A stretch of 48,602 nt of DNA from Prochlorococcus sp. AG-679-P15 (GCA_003210695.1 QCUW01000005.1:1-48602); one strand, 5' to 3'; numbered from the stretch's first letter, positions 30,803 to 41,746 are shown. Program-made: numbers and translations. The notes: a model not told the origin generated them from the letters alone.

Positions 30803-32599
30803 ATGTTTTTGAATGATTTTAATAGAATCAAAAAGTTAGGTAGATATTTAACTAAAGATAAAAAAACAATTTACCTTATTCTAATAATCTTATTACCTGT
30901 TTCTTTTGCAGGAGCGATTCAACCATTATTGGTTGGTCAGGCGATAACAATCTTAAAAAATGAAAGTACAGATGTATGGTTAAGCAAAACTTTCTTTGGG
31001 CAATCTATAAATTTAATAATCATTACCTTGTTCATAACTGTTCTATTTAGATTAGTTTTGCAAGGATACCAATCATATAATATCCAATCGGTTGGGCAGA
31101 AATTGACAGCAAGGATTAGAAGAGAGCTTTTTGCACATTCTATTTCTCTTTCTCTGAAGTATCACGATAAAATGCCTGTCGGTAAATTGCTCACAAGACT
31201 TACTAATGATGTAGATGCCTTGGCTGAGGTTTTTGGAAGTGGGGCGGTTGGAGTTATTGCTGATTTTGTAAGTCTTATAGTTATTTCATTAACAATGCTT
31301 TCGATAGATAAAGGGCTTGCAATTTTGCTTCTTCTTACGCAAATTCCGGTTTCCTATTTTATTATTTGGCTTCAGAAACGCTACAGAAAAGCAAATTATC
31401 AAGTAAGAGAGGAGTTGTCTCAACTCAACTCTGACTTCCAAGAAAATCTTCAAGGATTAGAAGTTGTTCAGATGTTTAGGAGAGAATTTTTTAATAGTAA
31501 GAAATTTTCTAATACAGGTATCGCATATCAGAAAGCAGTTAATGGGACCATTTTTTATGATAGTAGTATATCTGCTTTTATAGAATGGATATCTCTTGCT
31601 GCAGTTTCTTTGGTATTAGCCGTAGGAGGGTTTCTAGTAACTTCGGGTAATATTGGTTTAGGAACATTAACAACTTTTATTCTTTATTCCCAAAGACTCT
31701 TCGAGCCTTTAAGGCAATTAGCAGAGAGATTTACACAGATTCAAGGGGGACTTACAGCTGTACAGAGAATAAATGAATTGTTGGATGAAGAAATTGAGAT
31801 TAAAGACTCTTTTTCTACTCAACAAATCTCAGGAGGCATTTTAAGCAAGAATTATAAATTCAAAGGAAAGATTGAATTTCGTAAGGTCAATTTTTCCTAT
31901 AAAGAAGGAGAACATGTAATAAAAGATTTATCATTTTTAATTAATCCAGGAGAAAATGTAGCTTTTGTTGGCCCAACCGGTTCTGGAAAATCAACAATCA
32001 TAAGGTTACTTTGCAGACTATATGAGCCTCAAGATGGACAGATTTTAATAGATGATGTGAACATTAAAGATATCCCAATAACAAGACTTCGAGATATGCT
32101 TGGCGTAGTTCTTCAAGATACATTTATTTTTAGTGGTGATGTTGCCGATAACTTAAAATTAAACAAAGAGATTAATAATGAAGATTTAGAAAATATTTGT
32201 AAAGAGTTAGGTTTAGATACTTTATTGAAAAAGTTGCCTAATGGCTTAAATACTTATCTTAGGGAGAGAGGGGGTAATCTCTCATCCGGAGAAAGACAAC
32301 TCCTTTCAGTAGCAAGAGTAGCTATAAGAAATCCAGTTGTTTTGATAATGGATGAGGCGACTGCATTTATGGACCCCTCTACAGAAGCTACTTTGCAAAA
32401 AGATCTTGATAGAATTTTGAGCAAAAGAACGGCATTAGTAATAGCCCATAGATTAGCGACTATTGAAAAATCTGATAAGATATTAGTCTTAAAAGGGGGA
32501 ACTTTAATTGAAGAAGGAAATCATAGAGAGCTTAGACTCAAAAAGGGTTTATATTCCCAGCTCTCTGAGCTTCAAGAAAAAGGATTCGCTAGCTTTTAA
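30803..32599 (+). CDS. ABC half-transporter (fused TMD-NBD exporter)
   Basis: 598 aa; Walker A GPTGSGKST, signature NLSSGERQLLSVAR, Walker B VLIMDEATAFMD. Confidence 0.93.
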   Translation: MFLNDFNRIKKLGRYLTKDKKTIYLILIILLPVSFAGAIQPLLVGQAITILKNESTDVWLSKTFFGQSINLIIITLFITVLFRLVLQGYQSYNIQSVGQKLTARIRRELFAHSISLSLKYHDKMPVGKLLTRLTNDVDALAEVFGSGAVGVIADFVSLIVISLTMLSIDKGLAILLLLTQIPVSYFIIWLQKRYRKANYQVREELSQLNSDFQENLQGLEVVQMFRREFFNSKKFSNTGIAYQKAVNGTIFYDSSISAFIEWISLAAVSLVLAVGGFLVTSGNIGLGTLTTFILYSQRLFEPLRQLAERFTQIQGGLTAVQRINELLDEEIEIKDSFSTQQISGGILSKNYKFKGKIEFRKVNFSYKEGEHVIKDLSFLINPGENVAFVGPTGSGKSTIIRLLCRLYEPQDGQILIDDVNIKDIPITRLRDMLGVVLQDTFIFSGDVADNLKLNKEINNEDLENICKELGLDTLLKKLPNGLNTYLRERGGNLSSGERQLLSVARVAIRNPVVLIMDEATAFMDPSTEATLQKDLDRILSKRTALVIAHRLATIEKSDKILVLKGGTLIEEGNHRELRLKKGLYSQLSELQEKGFASF

Positions 32600-33129
32600 T
32601 GATTTTTAGAAACAAGGGATCATCAATTAAGAAAACAAATACCCTTTCACAAGAGGAACTCGATAAATACTATGGTTTGAATTCTTTTGAATTCACCCTT
32701 AAAGATAAAGAAGAGATTTTTGTTTGTAGTAAATATAAGGAGTTTGATCTTATAGAGTTAGATCAACTTTTGCAGACTGTGGGATGGAGTAGAAGACCAA
32801 TCAGGAGAGTAAAAAGGGCTTTAGAATTCAGTATCCTAGTAGTAGGTTTATGGCGTTATGATGAAAAATTCCCTAGACTCGTAGGATTCGCAAGATGTAC
32901 TGGGGACGGCATTATTGAGGCAACTATATGGGATGTTGCCATTAATCCTGTTTATCAAGGATTAGGTTTAGGTAAAGAATTGATGAAATATATACTGAAA
33001 GAACTAAAAAAAATTGGGATATCAAAGGTTACACTATTCGCTGATGCAGAGGTAGTCTCGTTTTATAAAAGACAAGGTTGGGTCTTGGAACCAAAAGGTT
33101 CAAAATGTGCTTTTTGGTATGCAAATTAA
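32599..33129 (+). CDS. GNAT family N-acetyltransferase
   Basis: 176 aa; WDVAINPVYQGLGLGKELMKYILKEL. Confidence 0.87.
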   Translation: MIFRNKGSSIKKTNTLSQEELDKYYGLNSFEFTLKDKEEIFVCSKYKEFDLIELDQLLQTVGWSRRPIRRVKRALEFSILVVGLWRYDEKFPRLVGFARCTGDGIIEATIWDVAINPVYQGLGLGKELMKYILKELKKIGISKVTLFADAEVVSFYKRQGWVLEPKGSKCAFWYAN

Positions 33130-33130
33130 T

Positions 33131-33814
33131 TTAATTTTTGTAATAGTCAATATATAAAGATTTTATTGATTCCCCTCTTAACCACCTTTTCCTGAGATTC
33201 CAATTTTTGAATGCTTGAAAGATAATATTTGTTTTTTCCCACTTCCTACTACTTGTATAAATTGGAATATTTAACATTTTTAGCTTTACATTATTCTTTA
33301 ATCTTTTTATAAAATCTAAATCTTCCATTAAAGGCATTTTTTTATAGCCTTTATTTTTAAAATATGTTTTCCTGTTAACAATAAGTCCTTGATCTCCATA
33401 TGGATCTTTAAAAATAAAACTTCTAAGATTCACAAAGAGTTCAAGAAATCTATAAATGATCTTTTCATTATTAATCTTGAATTTAAAAAAATAAATAAAA
33501 TTTTCATCTTCCTTAATTGCTGCCTTTACTTTTTTTAACCAATTTTGACTAAACCTAGAATCGGCATGTATGAAAATAAACCATTCTCCCTTCGCTTTTT
33601 TGGCTCCAATATTTAATTGGAGACCTCTACTATTCTTTTTTGATTTATATAAATTTGCTCTATATATATTTGCTATGTCTCTAGTTTTGTCTTCACTATT
33701 ACAATCCACCACTAAAATTTCTGTATCCTTATTGAAGCTTGATAAATCTGAAAGAAGTAATGATAAATGTTGAGATTCATTATAAGTAGGAATAATAATT
33801 GAGATTTTAGGCAA
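33131..33814 (-). CDS. Family 2 glycosyltransferase (TIGR04283-like)
   Basis: 227 aa; ISIIIPTYNESQHLSLLLSDL, VVDCNSEDKT, FIHADSRF. Confidence 0.86.
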   Translation of the reverse strand: MPKISIIIPTYNESQHLSLLLSDLSSFNKDTEILVVDCNSEDKTRDIANIYRANLYKSKKNSRGLQLNIGAKKAKGEWFIFIHADSRFSQNWLKKVKAAIKEDENFIYFFKFKINNEKIIYRFLELFVNLRSFIFKDPYGDQGLIVNRKTYFKNKGYKKMPLMEDLDFIKRLKNNVKLKMLNIPIYTSSRKWEKTNIIFQAFKNWNLRKRWLRGESIKSLYIDYYKN

Positions 33815-33819
33815 CTTAA

Positions 33820-34452
33820 TTATTCTCTTTTTTCAATATCTATTATTGTATCAATATCAATTTTTTTATGAAGAAAGTCATGTGATAAATCCATTGAAAT
33901 AGAGTTTTCCATAGTTTTTTGAAGTACATCTTCGCTACTCCATTTAATATTTATAAAAGGAAAATATAAATCAGTAGATAATAATCTTTTTGAAAAAGCG
34001 ATTAGCCAATATCCGCCGTCATTTGATGGGCCTAATATAAGATCATTTTTTTTAAGTTTTGTAAGCGTGTTTAGCAAATCCATATGACAAAGATCTGGAA
34101 GATCAGTCCCTATAAAAATAATATTTCGTGTTTTTGGTAAGCCAAATTTTTTACTTAAGAGAATTTGCCTCCTCATTTTTTCTCCTAAACATCCTTTCCC
34201 TTGTAAATTAAAGTTTTTAATTCCTAACTCTCTAGACCATCTTTTACTTTTTCTGTATCCAAGACCAGATATAGCTAGGGAAACATCAATTAGACCCTTA
34301 TTTTCAATAGATTTAGCAACTTTAATTGTATGCTCTGTCATTTTTCTTTGCACATTTGCAGAACAAATTTTCCCTATGTCTCTTGATAATCTAGTTTTGC
34401 AACGACTATAAGCATGCCACTTAGCCATCACAATTAACAGTGCTTTATTCAA
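33820..34452 (-). CDS. TIGR04282-like (DUF2064) glycosyltransferase family protein
   Basis: 210 aa; IVMAKWHAYSRCKTRLSRDIG, FIGTDLPDL, DLILGPSNDGGYWLIAF; adjacent to TIGR04283-like partner. Confidence 0.85.
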   Translation of the reverse strand: MNKALLIVMAKWHAYSRCKTRLSRDIGKICSANVQRKMTEHTIKVAKSIENKGLIDVSLAISGLGYRKSKRWSRELGIKNFNLQGKGCLGEKMRRQILLSKKFGLPKTRNIIFIGTDLPDLCHMDLLNTLTKLKKNDLILGPSNDGGYWLIAFSKRLLSTDLYFPFINIKWSSEDVLQKTMENSISMDLSHDFLHKKIDIDTIIDIEKRE

Positions 34453-34628
34453 TAAAAATTTAACAAGGTTTCTTTATTATAAGGTTTAGACAATGAATGA
34501 ATAGAATTGATCTTTCAGAAATTTAAGATGTGCATTGTTAATAAATTTTAAATTTATCGTGATCTTATGATTTGAGAATGACCAATTAATAAATCCCTAC
34601 TAGATTAAAAATCTATTTAATAAATTTA

Positions 34629-36020
34629 GTGCAAGCAACTAATCCTATTTGGGCAGAAGTTCAACAATTACTTCAAAAGAATTTAAGTAAGCCTTCCTTC
34701 GAAACTTGGATAAGGCCTGCTAAATTTAGTGGTTTTGCAAATGGCTTATTAACTTTAATTACTCCAAATAACTTTACAAGTGATTGGCTTAGAAAAAATT
34801 ATAGTGAAACTATTGAAAAAGCTGCAGAAGAAATTTGTGGACATAATGTAAAAGTAATTTTTAAGTCTGAAATCAACATAAATAATAATTCGAAGATTTC
34901 TGATTTTGTTAGCCAACCAAGTATTAATTCTCAGACAAAAATTTTTTCTTCAAGTCAGGGTAATAATTTAATTAATAAATCAAAAAAATCTCATTCTTTA
35001 AATACGCGTTATGTCTTTAAAAGATTTGTTGTAGGTCCTAATAGTAGAATGGCACATGCTGCAGCTTTAGCAGTTGCAGAATCTCCAGGCAGAGAATTTA
35101 ATCCATTATTTATTTGTGGTGGGGTTGGTCTTGGCAAGACTCACTTAATGCAAGCTATTGGTCATTATCGAGTAGAAATTGATCCAGAAGCGAAAGTTTT
35201 ATATGTTTCAACTGAAACTTTTAGTAGTGATTTAATTCAATCTATTAGAAAAGATGGAATGCATGCCTTTAAAATGAAATATAGATCAGTAGATCTACTC
35301 TTAATTGACGATATTCAATTCTTGGAGGGCAAGGAATATACGCAAGAAGAATTTTTTAATACTTTCAATGCTTTATATGAAGCAGGTAAACAAATTGTCA
35401 TTGCTAGTGATAGGCCTCCTAATCAAATACCAAAATTACAAGAAAGACTAATCTCTAGATTTTCAATGGGATTAATAGCAGATATTCAACCTCCTGATAT
35501 AGAAACAAGAATGGCAATTCTGCAGAAAAAAGCTGAACAAGAAAGGATGAATCTTCCAAGAGATTTGGTTCAATTTATTGCTGGAAGATTCTCCTCAAAT
35601 ATTAGAGAATTAGAAGGGGCTTTTACTAGAGCAGTTGCATTTGCATCAATAACAGGATTACCAATGACAGTTCAATCAATTGCTCCGATGCTTGACCCAA
35701 ATAGTGTTGGAGTAGTTGTAACTCCAAGGCAGGTAATAAAAAAAGTTTCAGATTTCTTTGAAGTTTCGGCGGAAGAATTAGTTAGTTCAAGCAGAAGAAA
35801 GCCAGTTAGTCAGGCAAGGCAAATAGGTATGTATCTCATGAGGCAAGGAACTGATCTAAGCCTTCCAAAAATTGGAGATGAATTTGGTGGTAAGGACCAC
35901 ACAACAGTTATGTATGCTATTGAGCAAGTGGAAAAAAAATTGTCAAGTGATCCTAATGTTGCAAGTCAAGTACAAAAAATAAAGGATTTACTTCAAATTG
36001 ATTCAAGAAAAAATTTATAA
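34629..36020 (+). CDS. dnaA: Chromosomal replication initiator protein DnaA
   Basis: 463 aa, GTG start; [55 protein letters not shown]. Confidence 0.98.
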   Translation: MQATNPIWAEVQQLLQKNLSKPSFETWIRPAKFSGFANGLLTLITPNNFTSDWLRKNYSETIEKAAEEICGHNVKVIFKSEININNNSKISDFVSQPSINSQTKIFSSSQGNNLINKSKKSHSLNTRYVFKRFVVGPNSRMAHAAALAVAESPGREFNPLFICGGVGLGKTHLMQAIGHYRVEIDPEAKVLYVSTETFSSDLIQSIRKDGMHAFKMKYRSVDLLLIDDIQFLEGKEYTQEEFFNTFNALYEAGKQIVIASDRPPNQIPKLQERLISRFSMGLIADIQPPDIETRMAILQKKAEQERMNLPRDLVQFIAGRFSSNIRELEGAFTRAVAFASITGLPMTVQSIAPMLDPNSVGVVVTPRQVIKKVSDFFEVSAEELVSSSRRKPVSQARQIGMYLMRQGTDLSLPKIGDEFGGKDHTTVMYAIEQVEKKLSSDPNVASQVQKIKDLLQIDSRKNL

Positions 36021-36023
36021 TCT

Positions 36024-37253
36024 TTAATTTAATATGAATTTCTCAGGATCTTGATCATATCGATTGTTAATTGGTAGCCTATCTTCTTCTTTATTTTTAC
36101 AAAGTGAATCTATTTTATTTAAAGATTGCCTAAATAATCTTGCAGAAATAAGTGGCATATCTCTTGGAACTGAAATTCTATTTTTTAAGTATCGTAAAGA
36201 TTTACTTCCAATAGTTTCTGGGACTCTAACTTCACCTGTAATCATATGTGTAAGAGCCGATCTTAAGGATTCATCAAATAATTCTTTATCATATGGGTTT
36301 GCTTTGATTAAATTCTCCTTATGCTTTATTACTCTTTTAAGAGCAATTTTAGCGTAATATTTTGAATCATAATTTTTATTCAATTCAAAATTACCAAGAC
36401 CTTCTCCAGTATCTATTAACTTAGAGAAAGCGATCTGTTCTTCATTACTTTCTTTATAACATCCTCCCATTTGCGGTGGTAAATCATGAGAGTGCGTATG
36501 AAAATCTCCTTGAGTTCCTCTATAGATGCTTGTTCCTTCAAAAAGGGTAAGCCAATTATCTACATATCTGTAATTAGATCTTAAATTAAATCCTTTGTAA
36601 TAAGTTAACGATGCATTCATTCTTTCCATATAAGGAATAAAAATTATATCTCCAATACCAGGCTCTATTTCACCAGAGTTAGATACGGAAGGATCAACAA
36701 ACCCTGATTTTGATCTCCTCAAAGTTTCATCAAATTTAGAAATAGAATCTTTAAATCTTTTTTTTCTAAAAGAGTTATCAATTAAACTAAAACTTTCTCG
36801 GCAAAGCCAATTACACCAAGATCTGAAAATTACTCTTTCTAATAATCTCGTTTCTCTAAGGTTACCTGATGTTATAAAAGATCCTAGTGCTCCGAATTCA
36901 TTTTCTAGGAAAGCTATGATGTTATCGCTTTCAGTTATTACTTTTCCTTTAAATTCAATGGCAGGTAATATTCCTGAGCTGACTTTATCCAGAAACCAAC
37001 TTTCTTTTTGGCCATAGCAAAACATATTTATTTTTTTGACTCTGTAAGGAATTCTTTTAAATTCAAGCCATAACCATATTTTCTGACAATAAGGACACCA
37101 TGAATGTCTATCCCTATAAAGGGTAACTATGATATCGTTTTCGGAATAACCAAATAATCTTAAATTTGAGTAGGAATTATTAATGCCATTAACTCTATCG
37201 AGATCTTCAATTTCGAAGTTACTAAAATCTTGCCATTTCAAAATCTCATTCAT
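36024..37253 (-). CDS. Glutathione S-transferase family protein
   Basis: 409 aa; RDRHSWCPYCQKIWLWLEFKRIPY, GILPAIEFKGKVITESDNIIAFLE. Confidence 0.88.
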   Translation of the reverse strand: MNEILKWQDFSNFEIEDLDRVNGINNSYSNLRLFGYSENDIIVTLYRDRHSWCPYCQKIWLWLEFKRIPYRVKKINMFCYGQKESWFLDKVSSGILPAIEFKGKVITESDNIIAFLENEFGALGSFITSGNLRETRLLERVIFRSWCNWLCRESFSLIDNSFRKKRFKDSISKFDETLRRSKSGFVDPSVSNSGEIEPGIGDIIFIPYMERMNASLTYYKGFNLRSNYRYVDNWLTLFEGTSIYRGTQGDFHTHSHDLPPQMGGCYKESNEEQIAFSKLIDTGEGLGNFELNKNYDSKYYAKIALKRVIKHKENLIKANPYDKELFDESLRSALTHMITGEVRVPETIGSKSLRYLKNRISVPRDMPLISARLFRQSLNKIDSLCKNKEEDRLPINNRYDQDPEKFILN

Positions 37254-37304
37254 TCCATTAATTAAAGTTGTAAACTAACGCTATAATAAATCATTAAAAA
37301 AATC

Positions 37305-38669
37305 TTGGAATTTCAATTTGATTTAATTGTTATTGGCGCTGGATCAGGAGGATTGGCTGCCGCTAAACGTGCTGCAAGTTATGGAGCAAAAGTTGCAATT
37401 ATAGAAGTAAATAAAGTCGGGGGAACTTGTGTAATAAGGGGATGCGTTCCTAAAAAGTTGATGGTTTATGCAGCTAGAAATAAAATAAACATGACTTCTT
37501 CTGAAGGATATGGCTTAAAAAGTGAAGGCATTAGTTTTCATTCCAATACTCTATTAAAGAATGTAAGAGATGAGGTTTCAAGATTAAGTGGTTTACATAA
37601 AAATTCTTTAGATAAACTGAATGTCAGTATTTTTGAGGGCTTAGGAAGATTTATATCTCAAAATGAATTAGAAATAATTTGTCCAAAGACAAATAAAATC
37701 CTAAAAAAAATAAGTTCAGAAAAAATTCTTATTTCAGTTGGAGGTAAACCAAAGAAATTAAATATTCCTGGAATAGATTTGGCATGGACAAGTGATGATA
37801 TTTTTGAATTGGTTAGGTTTCCTGAGTCAATATTAATAGTTGGAGGCGGATATATTGCCTGTGAATTTGCTTCAATTTTCAGGAATTTAGGTACTGAGGT
37901 AACTCAATTAATTAGAGGAGAAAATTTACTTAACGGTTTTGATGAGGATTTATCTTCTTGCTTAGAGGAAGCAACAGCTTTTGCCGGAATAAATATAATA
38001 ACCAAAAACCAATTAAAGTCTATCGAAAGTATTAATGGGAATTTGGAGTCCACCTTGGACTCAGGTAATAAAATACAAACTAATAATATACTTATTGCTA
38101 CAGGTAGAGAACCAAATCTTATCCCTTTAAATTTAGAATTTTTAAATCTAAAGATGGATGGCCCTTATTTAGATGTTGATGAATTTAATCAAACAAGCAA
38201 TTCTAATATTTTTGCAGTTGGCGATATAATAAATAGACCTAACTTAACCCCAGTAGCGATAGAACAAGGTAGAGTATTTTCGGATAATTTTTTTAATGGA
38301 AAAAAAAGAAAAGTAAATTATGAATATATCCCTAAGGCAGTTTTTACTATTCCTGAAATTTCAACCGTTGGCTTAAGTGAGAAAAAAGCGAAAGAGATTT
38401 ACTCTGAAAAAAATATTAAAATTTTTAAATGTAAATTTACTCCTATGTCAAATACTTTTAAGGAGAATAAATCAAAATGTATGTTAAAAATTGTAGTTAA
38501 TAAGCTTACTGATAAAGTCCTAGGTTGTCACATGTTTGGAGAGACATCTTCTGAGATTATTCAAATGGTATCAATTTCATTAAACGCAGGCATAACAAAA
38601 AAAGACTTCGATATTACTATGGCTTTGCATCCAACTATCTCAGAAGAGTTTGTGACTATGTATGGATAG
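37305..38669 (+). CDS. gor: Glutathione reductase (NADPH)
   Basis: 454 aa, TTG start; VIGAGSGGLAAAKRAASYGA, GGTCVIRGCVPKKLMVYA, ILIVGGGYIACEFASIF, MALHPTISEEFV. Confidence 0.94.
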   Translation: MEFQFDLIVIGAGSGGLAAAKRAASYGAKVAIIEVNKVGGTCVIRGCVPKKLMVYAARNKINMTSSEGYGLKSEGISFHSNTLLKNVRDEVSRLSGLHKNSLDKLNVSIFEGLGRFISQNELEIICPKTNKILKKISSEKILISVGGKPKKLNIPGIDLAWTSDDIFELVRFPESILIVGGGYIACEFASIFRNLGTEVTQLIRGENLLNGFDEDLSSCLEEATAFAGINIITKNQLKSIESINGNLESTLDSGNKIQTNNILIATGREPNLIPLNLEFLNLKMDGPYLDVDEFNQTSNSNIFAVGDIINRPNLTPVAIEQGRVFSDNFFNGKKRKVNYEYIPKAVFTIPEISTVGLSEKKAKEIYSEKNIKIFKCKFTPMSNTFKENKSKCMLKIVVNKLTDKVLGCHMFGETSSEIIQMVSISLNAGITKKDFDITMALHPTISEEFVTMYG

Positions 38670-38673
38670 TTAA

Positions 38674-39753
38674 TTATGATTTAGAAATTTTTAATTTTTC
38701 TTGAACAAAAAGAGAAATAATTAGTAATGAGAAATATATAAATAAACCAATTCTTAATTCGAAAAGATAATTAAATCCATTCAAAAAGAGTATCTTATCG
38801 AGAATATAAAAAATATAAAGATTCAGCAAAATAAATCCTTCAATTCTGGAAATTTTCCCTTTGCTCCAAAAAATTGGCAAGCAAGCAAAGGTAGTCAGAA
38901 GCATAAAAGGTAGGTCAACTTTTGTTAGGCTTGGTTCAATTGATAAACCTTTAAATCCTGAAAAAATACTACAGCTTCCAAGTATTAGAAGTTGATTTAG
39001 CAAATTGCTTCCTATTACATTCCCAACTACAAGATCTGTTTTACCTTTAAATGCGGCAATTATTGAAGTTACTAATTCTGGTAGAGATGTCCCAGTGGCA
39101 ACAATAGTTAGACCGATGACAATTTCATTAACACCAAAAAGAGTGGCAAGCGTTCGGGAGCCGTTTACTAAAATATTAGAACCAAGGCTTAAAAAAATTA
39201 TGCCTAATATCAACTTTAGTAAAATGTTTGGCTGCCTTTTATTATTATCATTAAATTCATCTATCTCTGGTTCAGCATTTTTTGTATCTTCTTCTTTCTC
39301 ATTTATGGTATTAATTTCCCATATTGTATTTAGGATTAGACAAAATATTAGAAAGATCCCTATTTGAAATGTTAATAAGCCAGTTGATGACATTGCCCAA
39401 ACTGCACAAGAAATGGCCATTAAAAGAGGAACATCTCTTCTAACTATCCTACTTCTTACCTTGAGAGGCGTTATCAATGAGCTGACGCCTAATACAACAA
39501 GAACATTAAAAATATTGCTCCCTATTACATTACTAGCGGCAAGAGAATCACTGCCTTTGAAAACTGAATTTAAACTTACTAATAATTCGGGAGAGCTTGT
39601 ACCCAGTGAAACAACTGTTAGTCCAATTACTATTTGCGGTATTCCAAAAATTAAAGATAGTTTTATGGCCCCTTGAACAAATAATTCTCCCCCTCCAAAA
39701 AGAAAAATTATTCCTACTAATATCTCTATTATTGGAAATAAAAAATCGCTCAT
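38674..39753 (-). CDS. CaCA family Na+/Ca2+ antiporter
   Basis: 359 aa; duplicated exchanger repeats GLTVVSLGTSSPELLVSL...VIGSNIFNVL and GLTIVATGTSLPELVTSI...VIGSNLLNQL. Confidence 0.92.
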   Translation of the reverse strand: MSDFLFPIIEILVGIIFLFGGGELFVQGAIKLSLIFGIPQIVIGLTVVSLGTSSPELLVSLNSVFKGSDSLAASNVIGSNIFNVLVVLGVSSLITPLKVRSRIVRRDVPLLMAISCAVWAMSSTGLLTFQIGIFLIFCLILNTIWEINTINEKEEDTKNAEPEIDEFNDNNKRQPNILLKLILGIIFLSLGSNILVNGSRTLATLFGVNEIVIGLTIVATGTSLPELVTSIIAAFKGKTDLVVGNVIGSNLLNQLLILGSCSIFSGFKGLSIEPSLTKVDLPFMLLTTFACLPIFWSKGKISRIEGFILLNLYIFYILDKILFLNGFNYLFELRIGLFIYFSLLIISLFVQEKLKISKS

Positions 39754-39871
39754 ATTTAATTCTTTGTTTAGATGACTAGATCTTCAATAATTGAATAATA
39801 ACTATCCTCGAATATCAATAATTTATTGTCAAATTTTATTTGCTGTTAAAATTAATTAAAGAGTTAAAATT

Positions 39872-40921
39872 TTGAAGACTTTTACCATATTAAAACCTGA
39901 TGATTGGCATTTACATTTAAGAGAGGGTCTTGTATTAAAAAATATTATTAATTTCACATCTAAGTATTTTGGTAGAGCTATCGTTATGCCAAATACGAAA
40001 ACCCCAGTAACAACAATTGATAAGGCTATTTTTTATAAAAAATTAATTTCTGAAGCTTTACCTAAAAGTTCTAAGTTTGAACCATTAATGACAATGTATC
40101 TTACTGATGAGACTAATAAAGAAGAATTAATAAATGGTTTTAAAAATAATGTCTTTTTCGCAGCAAAATTATATCCTGCTAATGCCACAACAAATTCCAG
40201 TCATGGAGTTAAGAAAATAGAAAATCTATATGAGATATTTGAATCAATGCAAGAATCGGGAATGCCTCTTTTAATTCATGGCGAAGTTACTGATTCCGAA
40301 GTTGATATATTTGATAGGGAAGAGGTTTTTATAGATAAAGAACTTTCACCTTTAATACAAAGATTTCCAAAATTAAAGATTGTTTTAGAGCATATAACCA
40401 CCTCTCATGCTGTTTCTTTTGTTGAGGAGAATAATTTAGGAGCTACTATTACACCACATCATTTACACATAAATAGGAATGCAATGTTTTTTGGAGGCTT
40501 AAACAGTGACTTTTACTGCCTACCAGTCGCTAAAAGAGAAAATAATAGAATTGCTTTAAGGAAAGCTGCTACTAGTGGAAAAGAATGTTTTTTCTTAGGC
40601 ACAGATTCTGCCCCCCATCTGAGACAGTGGAAAGCTTTTTGCGGTTGTGCAGGTATTTTTAATTCTCCAGTTGCAATAGAAAGCTACTTACAAGTTTTTG
40701 AGGAGGAAAATGCACTAGATCAATTCGAAAAATTTGCCAGCTTGAATGGGCCTAATTTTTATAATATGCCTATTAACAAAGAAAAAATTAGATTAGTATC
40801 TAGGCTAAATAAAATTCCAGAATTTATTGATGTAATTGATAAAAACAAGGTTGTTGGACAAATAAAACCATTTCATGCAGGTGAAACTTTAAACTGGCAA
40901 GTTGAAGGGATAGTTAATTAA
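39872..40921 (+). CDS. pyrC: Dihydroorotase
   Basis: 349 aa, TTG start; PDDWHLHLREG, VMPNTKTPVTT, AKLYPANATTNSSHGV, FLGTDSAPH. Confidence 0.95.
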   Translation: MKTFTILKPDDWHLHLREGLVLKNIINFTSKYFGRAIVMPNTKTPVTTIDKAIFYKKLISEALPKSSKFEPLMTMYLTDETNKEELINGFKNNVFFAAKLYPANATTNSSHGVKKIENLYEIFESMQESGMPLLIHGEVTDSEVDIFDREEVFIDKELSPLIQRFPKLKIVLEHITTSHAVSFVEENNLGATITPHHLHINRNAMFFGGLNSDFYCLPVAKRENNRIALRKAATSGKECFFLGTDSAPHLRQWKAFCGCAGIFNSPVAIESYLQVFEEENALDQFEKFASLNGPNFYNMPINKEKIRLVSRLNKIPEFIDVIDKNKVVGQIKPFHAGETLNWQVEGIVN

Positions 40922-40930
40922 TAACTTAAT

Positions 40931-40986
40931 CCAATTTAACCATTCAAGAAAAGTGTAAATATTCCAATTTTTCTTGGTTAAATGGG
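40931..40986 (+). other. Inverted repeat between pyrC and tRNA-Leu
   Basis: CCAATTTAACCATTCAAGAAAA (40931-40952) pairs with TTTTTCTTGGTTAAATGGG (40968-40986) with a 3-nt bulge. Confidence 0.6.
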
Positions 40987-41023
40987 TTACTTTCGGCTAC
41001 GATTAGTTAGCGCAAATTCCTTT

Positions 41024-41109
41024 GGGAGTGTGGCGGAATTGGTAGACGCGCCGGACTTAAAATCCGTCGAGCGCTTTAGCTCGTGGGGGTTCAAGTCCCC
41101 CCACTCCCA
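41024..41109 (+). tRNA. tRNA-Leu (anticodon UAA)
   Basis: Acceptor GGGAGTG/CACTCCC, anticodon loop CTTAAAA, variable arm GAGCGCTTTAGCTC, T-loop GTTCAAGTC; discriminator A; 86 nt. Confidence 0.95.
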
Positions 41110-41187
41110 TAATTAAACAATTTATTTTTAGTTCTTACGATAACTTTTTATAATTGTTATCTTCTAACTAAGATACAAGAAATTTAA

Positions 41188-41421
41188 ATGGAAAGTATTC
41201 TTAATAATTCAGTTGCTACTTTAGTTGCTTACGTTAGTGTTGCATCTATGTATTTATTTGTTATCCCTTTAATGCTTTTTTACTGGATGAATAATAGATG
41301 GAATATTATGGGCAAATTAGAGAGATTAGGAGTATATGGATTAGTTTTTCTTTTTTTTCCAGGTTTAATTTTATTTTCTCCATTTCTAAATCTTAGATTA
41401 AGAGGAAATACCAAAGGATAA
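41188..41421 (+). CDS. ndhL: NAD(P)H-quinone oxidoreductase subunit L
   Basis: 77 aa; [51 protein letters not shown]. Confidence 0.92.
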   Translation: MESILNNSVATLVAYVSVASMYLFVIPLMLFYWMNNRWNIMGKLERLGVYGLVFLFFPGLILFSPFLNLRLRGNTKG

Positions 41422-41425
41422 ATAA

Positions 41426-41746
41426 TTGACTAAAGGAAAAGTTGTACAAATAGGCTTTTTAATATCTTTGTTAGGAATATTAAGTTATAAATTATCACCT
41501 CAATTTGGTATTGATAATTTTACAGCTGGTGCAATCTCAAACTTTATCTTGATTGTGATTGTAATAACTTGGGTCTCATCTTATGTTTTTAGAGTTTTAA
41601 ATGGAAAAATGACTTTTATGGAACAAAGAAAACGTTACAGAAAAGAATATGAAAAAATTGTGAATGATAAACTAGAAATCAAATTCAACTCATTATCAAA
41701 AGAAGAGCAGGAAAAGCTAATGGAAGATTTAGAACAAAATACATAA
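41426..41746 (+). CDS. DUF3007-like membrane protein
   Basis: 106 aa, TTG start; TM segments then GKMTFMEQRKRYRKEYEK; downstream of ndhL as in other cyanobacteria. Confidence 0.8.
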   Translation: MTKGKVVQIGFLISLLGILSYKLSPQFGIDNFTAGAISNFILIVIVITWVSSYVFRVLNGKMTFMEQRKRYRKEYEKIVNDKLEIKFNSLSKEEQEKLMEDLEQNT

